The notes beneath the pieces were generated by a model, which had not been told where the DNA came from, ran no database searches, and saw only the letters and a list, made by a program, of their open reading frames with translations. A stretch of DNA of 64,000 nt. It comes from Rhizobiales bacterium 2SD (GTDB lineage: Bacteria; Pseudomonadota; Alphaproteobacteria; Rhizobiales; Beijerinckiaceae). The stretch spans positions 62,001 through 126,000 of the forward strand of contig SCMY01000011.1 of assembly GCA_005502805.1 (NCBI GenBank). Reading direction: 5' to 3'. Within the stretch, counting starts at the first letter, position 1; each line of letters opens with the position of its first letter. A program made the translations under genes and the position numbers. Below, in pieces: positions 25,950-33,846 of the stretch.

Positions 25950-26795
25950 CTACAATGGTTGCTTCACCCAGCTCGGCTGAAGCGCATCTGTCTCGAACCA
26001 CTTCTGGTGCAAGGCCTGCAGCTTGTTGTTCGCCTTCAGGTCGTACAGGAGCCAGTTGATATAGTTGATCCAGACCTGATCACCTTGCTTCAAGCCAATC
26101 GAGATGCCACTGGCTGCGATTGGATTGGCCTTGTCGTCGATGACCCGGAACCGTCCTCCTGTGCCTTTCATGAGATAGTAGGCTGCCGCTCGCTCGTAGA
26201 AGAATGCATCGCCGCGCCCCTGCCGGAAGGCCAAGAACGCATCGGAGAGCTCCGGAAACCCTTCAATTTTCGTGCCGGGAACCGAGCCGTTGATCATCTG
26301 CTCGAGATCGGCTCCTTGACGGGTCAACACGGTCTTGCCGACCAAGTCAGCGTTCTTCTGAAATGGCGAGTCCGCCCGAACCACGAAGACCGTGTCCGAC
26401 AGTGCGTACGGCGCCGAAAAGTCGATCACTTGCACGCGTTCCGGATAAGGGCTGAAGGAAGAAATCACGGCATCGACACGTCCCGAAACCAGTGCAGGCA
26501 CGCGATCGGCGGAACCAGAGAGTACGACGAGTTCGACCTTGCTAGGATCCTTGAATATCTGCTGCGCGAGCAGGCGCGCCAGATCGATGTCGAAGCCCGC
26601 CAGTTCACCTTTCTGATCTTTGAAAGAAAACCCGATCGCAGAGCTGCGAGTGCCCACGATCAATTTCCCGCGCGCAAGGACCGTCTGCAGCTGGGACGGC
26701 GCCGGTGCTTGGGCGCCGGCATCCGTTACAAGTCCCATGACCATCAAGGCCGCGAGCGCCAGCGCACCCAGCGCGGATGTGAAAAATCGTCTCAT
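25950..26795 (-). CDS. Polar amino acid ABC transporter substrate-binding protein
   Basis: This 281-residue periplasmic protein has a Sec signal starting MRRFFTSALGALALAALMVM. The mature part has the SBP_bac_3 pattern: RGKLIVGTRSSAIGFSFKDQ, ELAGFDIDLARLLAQQIF, VDAVISSFSPYPERVQVIDF. The true start is 26795 because it gives the signal and follows a GAGGGG site; a longer frame adds a basic stretch with no sense. The divergent DadA-like oxidase and the nearby aminotransferase suggest an amino acid ligand. Confidence 0.92.
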   Translation of the reverse strand: MRRFFTSALGALALAALMVMGLVTDAGAQAPAPSQLQTVLARGKLIVGTRSSAIGFSFKDQKGELAGFDIDLARLLAQQIFKDPSKVELVVLSGSADRVPALVSGRVDAVISSFSPYPERVQVIDFSAPYALSDTVFVVRADSPFQKNADLVGKTVLTRQGADLEQMINGSVPGTKIEGFPELSDAFLAFRQGRGDAFFYERAAAYYLMKGTGGRFRVIDDKANPIAASGISIGLKQGDQVWINYINWLLYDLKANNKLQALHQKWFETDALQPSWVKQPL

Positions 26796-26919
26796 GTGAA
26801 TTCCCCTCGGTTTTGCGCGCCGGGGACGCCTGAGGCGAAACCCTCTAGGGAAGCGCCGAGGTGGCCAAGCGCGATTACTTGATCGTCCTAGCGGCGATGC
26901 CGGGCCCTGCACACCGACC

Positions 26920-26944
26920 AATCACGATAGCAGATATGGTGATT
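26920..26944. promoter_or_regulatory. Inverted repeat AATCAC-N13-GTGATT in divergent intergenic region
   Basis: Perfect 6-bp arms are spaced 13 bp apart, in the 246-bp gap between the binding-protein gene (minus) and the DadA-like gene (plus). Spacing of about two helical turns between arm centres suits a dimeric regulator such as a LysR protein (one is encoded at 29892). Nothing else is evident in this gap. Confidence 0.35.
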
Positions 26945-27041
26945 CAAACATCGCCAACCGGGGGAGGCCATGTTTCCATCGGCATAGATCCGCGCGGACC
27001 GAGCTCTACGACGTGCGGAGCAACCCGTGAGGAGTGGCAAG

Positions 27042-28331
27042 GTGAACGGAACGCGCGTTACGGTTCTCGGTGCCGGAACGGTCGGAGTCTGCTGCGCGCT
27101 CAGCCTGCTGCGCAAGGGATTTCGCGTGACGTTGATCGACCGCGCAGAGCCGGGCAGTGGCTGCTCTTACGGCAATGCGGGCATGATACAGGTGGGCGGC
27201 TGCGTACCGACGGCCACGCCAGGGATCATCCGTCAGGTCCCGCGCATGCTGCTCGATCCGGACGGCCCGCTCATCATTCGCTGGCGGCACCTGGCGAGCC
27301 TCTCTCCCTATCTGCTTCACTTCCTGGCATCGGCCCGGCCTGAACGGGTCGAGCAGATCGCGGGCGCCCTGGCCTCGCTGTTGCGGCTTGCGGCTGAAGC
27401 TTATCGGCCGCTCATCGCATCGGCGCGATGCGAGCATCTGATCCGCGAGAGCGGAGAGCTCTATGCCTATCGCTCCGAGAATGCCTATCTGGCAGCCAAA
27501 CCCGCGCATGATCTCCGCCGGCGGCACGGCGTGCATATCGAGGAGTTCGCCGGCGCGGAACTGCACCGCCTCGAACCGGCGCTGTCGGCCGACTTCACGC
27601 GGGGGGTGCTGATCACGGGCTCGCTGAGCACCCGCAGCCCGCAACTGCTCACCCAGGCTCTCGCCGACCGGTTTGTCGCGGAGGGCGGAGAATTCGTGAA
27701 GATTCAGGTCGAGGACCTCGTGATCGACGATGGCAAGCCCGCTTTTCTGATATCCGACAGCGGTGCCCGGCCAATCGGGAAGCTCGTCCTTGCATTCGGG
27801 GCGCATTCCAAGAGATGGGCAAGGAAACTGGGCTCATGGCTGCCGCTGGACAGCGAGCGCGGCTATCATCTCATGGTTCCGGATCCGGGCATCGAACTCG
27901 GCCGACCCGTTATCGTCGGCGATCAGAAGTTTGGACTGTCGAGCATGGCCGGCGGGCTTCGCATCGCGGGGACCGCAGAACTTGCGAGCCTGGACGCGCC
28001 GCCCAATTATCGGCGGGCTCACCGGCTCCTGAAGCTGGCAGCGGCCGCGCTGCCGGACCTGCGCCCGTCAGAGCCTGAACCCTGGATGGGGCTCAGGCCT
28101 TCCACGCCCGACAGCCTGCCCGTGATCTGTCGCGCTCCCGCGACCGCCGACGCCTTCTTCGCGTTCGGTCACGGACACTCGGGCCTGACATTGGGAGCGA
28201 TCACCGGCTCCATCGTCGCAGATCTCGTTGCCGGAGAGGCTTCCCCGGTCGACATCGCGCCGTTCGACATCCGTCGTTTCGGCATCCTGCCGATGAAAAG
28301 ACCCGGAGCATTTTCAGGCGATGTGACCTAA
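27042..28331 (+). CDS. FAD-dependent D-amino-acid dehydrogenase-like oxidoreductase (DadA family)
   Basis: This 429-residue flavoprotein of the DAO/DadA family has the FAD motif VTVLGAGTVGVCCALSLLRKGF at the N-terminus with an acidic residue after the second strand (LIDRAEPG), CSYGNAGMIQVGG typical of DadA, and the C-terminal FGHGHSGLTLGAITG motif. It oxidises D-amino acids (or a related amine) to 2-oxoacids and passes electrons to the respiratory chain. GTG 27042 is preferred to GTG 27027, since GAGGAG lies seven bases before it. It is divergent from the amino acid importer and convergent with the aminotransferase. Confidence 0.88.
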   Translation: MNGTRVTVLGAGTVGVCCALSLLRKGFRVTLIDRAEPGSGCSYGNAGMIQVGGCVPTATPGIIRQVPRMLLDPDGPLIIRWRHLASLSPYLLHFLASARPERVEQIAGALASLLRLAAEAYRPLIASARCEHLIRESGELYAYRSENAYLAAKPAHDLRRRHGVHIEEFAGAELHRLEPALSADFTRGVLITGSLSTRSPQLLTQALADRFVAEGGEFVKIQVEDLVIDDGKPAFLISDSGARPIGKLVLAFGAHSKRWARKLGSWLPLDSERGYHLMVPDPGIELGRPVIVGDQKFGLSSMAGGLRIAGTAELASLDAPPNYRRAHRLLKLAAAALPDLRPSEPEPWMGLRPSTPDSLPVICRAPATADAFFAFGHGHSGLTLGAITGSIVADLVAGEASPVDIAPFDIRRFGILPMKRPGAFSGDVT

Positions 28332-28348
28332 GGCATTTTTGAGCGAAG

Positions 28349-28432
28349 TGGACACCGGTTCGCGTGAAGAAAATGCGACCAAACAAAGACCTGGAGCAAT
28401 CCCGCCGGTCCTCAAAGAGCGGGATTGCTCCG
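28349..28432 (+). repeat. Palindromic intergenic repeat with a 13-bp perfect hairpin (also a likely terminator)
   Basis: A head (GTGGACACCGGTTCGCGTGA then AGAAAATGCGACCAAACAA) is followed by a perfect inverted repeat GGAGCAATCCCGC / GCGGGATTGCTCC with a 13-base loop (28394-28432). It fills the gap between the convergent DadA-like and aminotransferase genes, where a bidirectional stem could end both transcripts. Copies lie at 43751 and, decayed, at 20785. Confidence 0.75.
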
Positions 28433-28443
28433 AAACGGCCCTT

Positions 28444-29703
28444 TCAGCAAAGGCTCGCCAACGAGGCACCTATCCGTTGGAAAGCCTCCTCCAGCCGCTC
28501 CTCGGGACAGGTATAAGAAAGCCGGAGCGCCGGTCCCAGGCCGAACGCCGACCCCGGAACAGTCACGATGTCGGCCGTATCGAGCAGGAACTCCGCCAGA
28601 TCGGCGTCGCTGCCGATCGTCCCTCCCTGGGCCGTGCGGCGGCCGATCAGAGATTCGCACATGGGATAGAAGTAGAAGGCTCCCTCTGGCTGCACCGCCC
28701 GGAAATCCGGAATATGGTGGAGCAACTCGGCGACCTTGGCTTTTCGGCGAGCGAAGGCGGTGCGGAACGGCTGCAGCGCTTCCAGCGGCATGTCCATGGC
28801 GGCGATGGCGCCCGCCTGCACGATCGTGGCCACGCCCGAGGTGTTCTGGGACTGGACCTTCACCATGGCCGAGATCAGCTCCGCAGGGCCGGCACCGTAG
28901 CCGATCCGCCAGCCGATCATCGCAAACGACTTCGAGAGCCCGTTGACGAGCAGTATCCGGTCCTTCAGCCCCGGCGCCACCGAAGCCAAAGAAGTGAAGC
29001 CCTCCGCGGTGAAGGTGAAGAGCTCGTAGATCTCGTCGCTGAGCACCATCACCTGCGGGAAGCGCGCGAGCACGCCGGCGAGCGCGGCCAGTTCTTCACG
29101 TGAATAGACGACGCCGGTCGGATTGTTGGGGGAGTTGAGGATGAGCCAGCGCGTATGGGCGGTGATCGCTTCTTCCAGCTGCTCCGGCGAGAGCTTGTGG
29201 CCCCTGTCGGCCCCACATGTCAAAATCACCGGCGTTCCGCCGGCCAGGCGCACGATGTCGGGATAGGAGACCCAGTAAGGCGCCGGAATGAGCACCTCGT
29301 CGCCGGGATCGAGAGTCGCCATCATGGCATTGAATATGACCTGCTTGGTCCCGCTTGAGACGATGATGCCGTCTGCGGGACAGTTGACGCCGTTGTCCCG
29401 CAGCAATTTGCGGGCAATGCCTTCCCTGAGCGCTTGCAGGCCCTCGACGGGAGGGCTGCGCCCATCGCCCCGTAGAGCCGCTTTCGCAGCCGCCTCGCGC
29501 ACGGGCAAAGGAATGTCGAGATCGAGCTCTCCCATACCGAGGCTGATGATGTCGCGGCCGGCGCGGCGCAGATCCGCGGCGCGACGGCCCATTGCGAGCG
29601 TCTGGGAGAAGCCGATCGCGCCAAGCCGCGAGGCCTGAAGCGACGATCGCTCCTGCGCCGGCCCCCGGGAGCCGTCGCGCCTGGTCTCCATCTGCTCTTT
29701 CAT
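28444..29703 (-). CDS. Class I/II pyridoxal-phosphate aminotransferase
   Basis: This protein of about 419 residues is a fold-type I aminotransferase of the aspartate aminotransferase group. It has SLGMGELDLDIPLP near residue 55, SPNNPTGVVYS near 190, the PLP-binding Lys in NGLSKSFAMIGWRIGY near 255 and the substrate-carboxylate Arg in ALRLSYTCPEE near the end. The start is taken at 29703 (MKEQMETRR), with GAGGA upstream; a frame open to 29799 adds nothing conserved. In context it would deaminate the imported amino acid. Confidence 0.9.
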   Translation of the reverse strand: MKEQMETRRDGSRGPAQERSSLQASRLGAIGFSQTLAMGRRAADLRRAGRDIISLGMGELDLDIPLPVREAAAKAALRGDGRSPPVEGLQALREGIARKLLRDNGVNCPADGIIVSSGTKQVIFNAMMATLDPGDEVLIPAPYWVSYPDIVRLAGGTPVILTCGADRGHKLSPEQLEEAITAHTRWLILNSPNNPTGVVYSREELAALAGVLARFPQVMVLSDEIYELFTFTAEGFTSLASVAPGLKDRILLVNGLSKSFAMIGWRIGYGAGPAELISAMVKVQSQNTSGVATIVQAGAIAAMDMPLEALQPFRTAFARRKAKVAELLHHIPDFRAVQPEGAFYFYPMCESLIGRRTAQGGTIGSDADLAEFLLDTADIVTVPGSAFGLGPALRLSYTCPEERLEEAFQRIGASLASLC

Positions 29704-29891
29704 CTCATCCTCGTCGTTGCGCGGCGTCGCCGCGCGAAAGACGCGGTCCTGGCCCAAGACGCCCTCGAAGGCCGCATATGCGGCGGCTTCGATCGGCAAG
29801 CTGACGGGATGTTAGTGTCGAAGCAGACATGCTCCTATAACGATTGAATAATACCAGCTTTGCGGCACCTGACATTCACCGGAGCGTGCGC

Positions 29892-30839
29892 ATGAATCTA
29901 CGTCAGCTGCAGTTCTTTCTGGACGTGGTCGAGCAGGGAGGATTCTCCCGCGCGGCCAGCATCCGCAACGTGGATCAGCCCTTCATCAGCCGGCAGATCC
30001 GCAAGCTGGAAGAGACCGTCGGCGCGCCCCTGCTTTATCGCAACGGCCGTGGTGTCGAGCTGACGGATGAGGGGCTTGATCTGCTCAATGTCGTGCGGCC
30101 GTTCCTGTCGAACGTGCAGGACGTCATGGATCGCGTTCAGGCTCGCAGCGTCCAGCCCCGGGGACGGATTTCCCTCGGCATCGTCCACCACCTGGGCGAA
30201 ACGTTGTGCCCTTCCCTGCTCAGCTCCTTCTGCGCGCGCTATCCCCACGTTCACGTGCACATCTCCGGCGGCAACAGCAGTATCATCCAGGAGTGGCTGC
30301 TTCGCGCCCGCATCGACCTGGGGATCTATTACGACATCGGAAGCTCGCCGCAGCTCGTGACCGAGGAACTGATCGAAGAACGCATCGTGCTCGTCGGGCC
30401 GATGGCTCTGGCTCGGGAGCACGGCATCAACGGGCGAAAAGCGATCTCGCTCGCCGAGGCCGCCCGACTGCCCCTCGTCCTACCGAGCTCGCAGCACGGA
30501 TTGCGGATCCGGCTGGACCGGTTGGCGGAACTTGCCGGAATACCGCTTCAGAGCCCCTACGAGATCGACCTCTACGGCACCCTGAGGGCGCTGGTCATGG
30601 CCGGCCACGGCTTCACGCTGCTTCCCCTGGGAGCGATGCTCAACCAGGTCGTTGATACCCAGACCTTCCTTGCTCCGCTTGTCGATCCCGAAATGACCGC
30701 GGTGCTGAGCATGGTATTTGCCTGCAACAAGCCGACCTCGTTTCTGACGCGCGAATTTGCGGGCGAATTGCGCGCCCGCATCAAATCCTTTTCGGAAGAG
30801 CAGGCGCGCGTGATCGCGTCCTTCGAGCGGCGATACTGA
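29892..30839 (+). CDS. LysR family transcriptional regulator
   Basis: This 315-residue regulator has an N-terminal helix-turn-helix starting MNLRQLQFFLDVVEQGGFSR and a C-terminal periplasmic-binding-like effector domain. It is divergent from the aminotransferase gene across 188 bp, the classic arrangement in which the LysR protein controls the neighbour and itself. The ATG at 29892 marks the start of the conserved fold; a TTG at 29844 would add sixteen unconserved residues. Confidence 0.93.
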   Translation: MNLRQLQFFLDVVEQGGFSRAASIRNVDQPFISRQIRKLEETVGAPLLYRNGRGVELTDEGLDLLNVVRPFLSNVQDVMDRVQARSVQPRGRISLGIVHHLGETLCPSLLSSFCARYPHVHVHISGGNSSIIQEWLLRARIDLGIYYDIGSSPQLVTEELIEERIVLVGPMALAREHGINGRKAISLAEAARLPLVLPSSQHGLRIRLDRLAELAGIPLQSPYEIDLYGTLRALVMAGHGFTLLPLGAMLNQVVDTQTFLAPLVDPEMTAVLSMVFACNKPTSFLTREFAGELRARIKSFSEEQARVIASFERRY

Positions 30840-30857
30840 CCAGAGCGGCTTTTCAGG

Positions 30858-33137
30858 TCAGGCGACGCGTCGCAGATGCGCCTCCTCTACCGCGGCTGTC
30901 CGAAATTGCGCGACCAGACCGTGAAGCCGGTCGATCTGAACGGCGAGAGCCACTGCCGAGGCGGAGCTCTGCTCGGCGAGTGCCGCGTTCTGCTGGGTCA
31001 TCTCATCCATATGCGCCACGACCTGGCTCACTTCGTCGATGCCGCTCGCCTGTTCGTCGCAGGCGACCGAGATCTGAGACACATTCCCGACGACCCGATT
31101 AGATGCCTCGACGATCCGGGCGAGAGTATCCCCTGCTTGACGCACGAGCGTCACACCCTGCTCGACTTCGCGCGTCGAAGAGGAGATCAGCGTGCCGATG
31201 TCTTTGGCTGCGTCTGCCGCGCGTTGCGCCAGCGTCCGCACTTCGCTTGCAACGACCGCGAAACCTCGACCAGCATCGCCGGCGCGGGCGGCCTCCACCG
31301 CAGCATTGAGGGCAAGCAGGTTCGTCTGGAACGCGATTTCCTCGATGACATTGGTGATTGCCGCCACGCGGCCGGCAGTCGTTTCGATTTGCGACATGGC
31401 GGTGACGGCTTGGCCGATGATGGTGCCCCCCTCCGCCGCGACAGAGCGCGCCGCTTCCGCGTCGGCGACCACCAGCTTTGAAGAACGGGCGGTCGATTTC
31501 ACGGAAGCAGCCAGCTGCTCCGTCGTGGCTGCGGTCTCCTCCAGGGAAGCGGCCTGTTGTTCAGTACGCTGCGCCAGATCATCCGCGCCGGTCTTGATCT
31601 CGGTGGACGAGAGCTGGACCTGTTGCGCTGTCGTCTGAATCGTCGCGACCGCGGTGCTCAGCCTGTTTGCGGTGCGGTTGATCGCCGTCTTCAACTGATC
31701 GAGCCGTCCACGATAATCGCGGCTCACATCCTGGGCGAGATCGCCCTCGGCAATCGCTTTCAGCACCCGCTCGAAATCGCCAGTGGCTTCGTCGACGACG
31801 GCGTTGATCTGGTTAATCCCATCCACGAGGGCTTGCAGGGAAGGATCGTCCGCACTGACCTGCACGCGTCCGGTGAAATCCCCTTCTGCAGCGCGATGGA
31901 CGACCTCGCCGACCGATGCGACGACTTCGGACATAGCCTGAGCGCGCTCCGCACGTGCATTCAACGCCCTTCGCTCCTCGATTTCCAGATTGCGGACCTT
32001 CAGCGCATTGGTGCGGAAAACATCGAGTGCGACCGCCATGCGGCCAATCTCGTCGGACCGGTTGGCAAACGGGACGCTCGTATCGAGGGATCCGTCCGCG
32101 ATCTCGGTCATCGAAGCCGCAAGGCGGCCAAACAGCGAGCGGATCACGCGGCTCACCCATATGGCCAAGCCCACGGCGAGCAGGATGATGACGACTGATG
32201 CCGCACCGTAAAGGAGGAAGCTGCGATAGGCGGAGCCGAGCAGCTCCGCGGTCTGCACCGACAAGCTGTTGCGCATCTCCTCGATCTGCTTGAGCCAAAA
32301 GGCCCGACGAGCCTGATCGGCCTTCGTCCAGCCGGGCGCATCGTTGGGATCGAGCTTGTCGTAGCTGGCATCAAGCAGCAGCGGCCGCACACGGTTGATC
32401 AGCTGGTGGTCGGCGGATCCGAGGAAATCCTTATACTGCGCGATGTGTTCCGGCCGAGCGAATGCCTCGAACTGCCGCCCGAAGATCTGCTGGAGTTCCA
32501 CGCCTCGGTGCATGACGCGAAACAGCGGCTGGCTCAGCTTGCCCGTCTGGAACGCAATCTCGCCGCGCCCGCCTTCGTTGAGGCTGCCGGTGCTGATCTC
32601 GAGCGCGGCATGGAGCGCCAGAATCTGGCGAGCGATCTCGCTATTATCGACGGCGCCGGCGACACGTCCGACGAGTTCATTCGCCAGATTGCTGCTGTTC
32701 TGCAGGAATGCACCCATCTGCGAGCGATCCGTCTCTCGCCGCATGGCCTTCTGCCGAATCTCGCCGAGGAGCTTGCGTTGATCGAGTATCGTCCGCAACA
32801 ATCCGGCCGTTTCGGCATTGGGGATTTGTGCGGCGCCGGCGACGAACTCGATACGCGCGAAGGCGTGGTCCGTCAGTGGCCACTGCATTTCCATCTTGGC
32901 ACGCGCCTCGGCCGTGCCCTGGGCGAGATAGGGATAGGCGGCCCGGCCCTCATTCGGGATCGCGGTCGCCGAGAAGATCGTTGTCGCGTCTACGACCGCC
33001 TGCAGTTGCGAGGCTTTCCGGACCTCCTGATAGGTTTGGAAGCTCTGATAGGCGAGAATCGCACCGAAGCAGACCAGCGCCAGGAGAGGCACGAGCGTCA
33101 GGCAGTGGAGAAGATTGCCAAGTCGAATTTTGTGCAT
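30858..33137 (-). CDS. Methyl-accepting chemotaxis protein with large periplasmic sensor
   Basis: This 759-residue chemoreceptor has a first membrane helix (CLTLVPLLALVCFGAILAY), a periplasmic helical domain of about 270 residues resembling the nitrate/nitrite-sensing (NIT) type, a second helix near 310, a HAMP domain, a second HAMP-like segment, and the signalling domain with tip EIAFQTNLLALNAAVEAARA near residue 600. No C-terminal CheR-binding pentapeptide is visible. It reports ligand binding to CheA/CheW. A TTAG-N4-CTAA site lies 36 bp upstream of its start. The sensor assignment is tentative. Confidence 0.93.
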   Translation of the reverse strand: MHKIRLGNLLHCLTLVPLLALVCFGAILAYQSFQTYQEVRKASQLQAVVDATTIFSATAIPNEGRAAYPYLAQGTAEARAKMEMQWPLTDHAFARIEFVAGAAQIPNAETAGLLRTILDQRKLLGEIRQKAMRRETDRSQMGAFLQNSSNLANELVGRVAGAVDNSEIARQILALHAALEISTGSLNEGGRGEIAFQTGKLSQPLFRVMHRGVELQQIFGRQFEAFARPEHIAQYKDFLGSADHQLINRVRPLLLDASYDKLDPNDAPGWTKADQARRAFWLKQIEEMRNSLSVQTAELLGSAYRSFLLYGAASVVIILLAVGLAIWVSRVIRSLFGRLAASMTEIADGSLDTSVPFANRSDEIGRMAVALDVFRTNALKVRNLEIEERRALNARAERAQAMSEVVASVGEVVHRAAEGDFTGRVQVSADDPSLQALVDGINQINAVVDEATGDFERVLKAIAEGDLAQDVSRDYRGRLDQLKTAINRTANRLSTAVATIQTTAQQVQLSSTEIKTGADDLAQRTEQQAASLEETAATTEQLAASVKSTARSSKLVVADAEAARSVAAEGGTIIGQAVTAMSQIETTAGRVAAITNVIEEIAFQTNLLALNAAVEAARAGDAGRGFAVVASEVRTLAQRAADAAKDIGTLISSSTREVEQGVTLVRQAGDTLARIVEASNRVVGNVSQISVACDEQASGIDEVSQVVAHMDEMTQQNAALAEQSSASAVALAVQIDRLHGLVAQFRTAAVEEAHLRRVA

Positions 33138-33172
33138 TTTGCCCGCCCCAGTTCAGAGGCGGAGAGCGTTGC

Positions 33173-33184
33173 TTAGAAAACTAA
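33173..33184. promoter_or_regulatory. TTAGAAAACTAA upstream of chemoreceptor gene
   Basis: This 12-mer is the exact reverse complement of the first 12 bases of the site at 13562 and shares the TTAG-N4-CTAA form with the site at 902. It lies 36-47 bp upstream of the chemoreceptor ATG, a typical promoter or operator position. Confidence 0.4.
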
Positions 33185-33325
33185 ATTTTCTCTGTGCCTC
33201 GTATAGACCTTCAGAACGAGCGACGTCTTGCACGCCTCCGCCATACGGCCGAACTGTCGAACGCTGCCGGTACACGTAATTCGGTTTATCATATTGATTT
33301 CACGAATCAATTCGACGGTTCGGCG

Positions 33326-33376
33326 CTGGCTCCGGTGGCAAGGTCGAGGGAGCCAGAATCGGAGGATCGCTCCGAT
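33326..33376. repeat. Two adjacent hairpins in the non-coding region
   Basis: CTGGCTCC / GGAGCCAG (8-bp arms, 15-base loop, 33326-33356) is followed after one base by ATCGGAG / CTCCGAT (7-bp arms, 5-base loop, 33358-33376). Back-to-back perfect stems of this kind are seen in small RNAs and leader structures, but no T-run follows. Confidence 0.35.
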
Positions 33377-33779
33377 CAAGACAAACGTCATCTTCCAGAC
33401 CAAACAATTCAGTTTGGCGGAATTTTTGTGGCGCGGATTCGCGGTCTTTGCGCGAACTAGAGCTTGGGCGGAAAGTTCGCATTCGGTCGCTTTTTCGATC
33501 AAATCTCGCACCCCGTCCAGCTAGCGTATGATCGCCAATACCCAAGAAAATCCCGCCTTTCGACCCGTATAGCGGCGAAACGCGCCTTAAATCCGCTCGT
33601 CATAGCGCCTGGTGGCATGAGGCGGCGGTCAGGCAAGAATGCACGTGCGTCAAAGGGAGACCGCTTTGGCTCCAGTCGCGAAAATCGGACCGAAGCACAG
33701 CGTCGAGACGATCCGAAAGCTTCGATAGCTAAGGAAACGACCTTGCCAGGCAGCCTGCGGCGACTCTATTTGTTATGAC

Positions 33780-33787
33780 GGTATACC
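33780..33787. promoter_or_regulatory. GGTATACC palindrome, candidate GntR/FadR-type operator
   Basis: The perfect 8-bp palindrome lies 60 bp upstream of the amidase ATG and has the GT-N2-AC core common to FadR-subfamily operators. A FadR-type regulator is encoded at the other end of the operon (43906). The site is short, so the match is only suggestive. Confidence 0.35.
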
Positions 33788-33846
33788 ATTTGCCGGATCC
33801 AAGCCGCGATGAGTGGTCAGAATGATAACGAGGGAAACACGCGAAA

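Larger units (their letters stand above)
33138..33846. other. Non-coding region between chemoreceptor and amidase operon
   Basis: These 709 bp carry no convincing gene: open frames present are short, lack ribosome sites and cover each other on both strands. The region is less GC-rich than its surroundings and dense in small inverted repeats (listed separately). The part from 33720 to 33846 probably holds the amidase-operon promoter. The rest could contain a small RNA. Confidence 0.5.

Noticed and set aside
33464..33778. A 104-codon plus-strand frame in the non-coding region
   Set aside because: GTG start without a ribosome site, strongly basic and low-complexity composition, and competing frames on the other strand.
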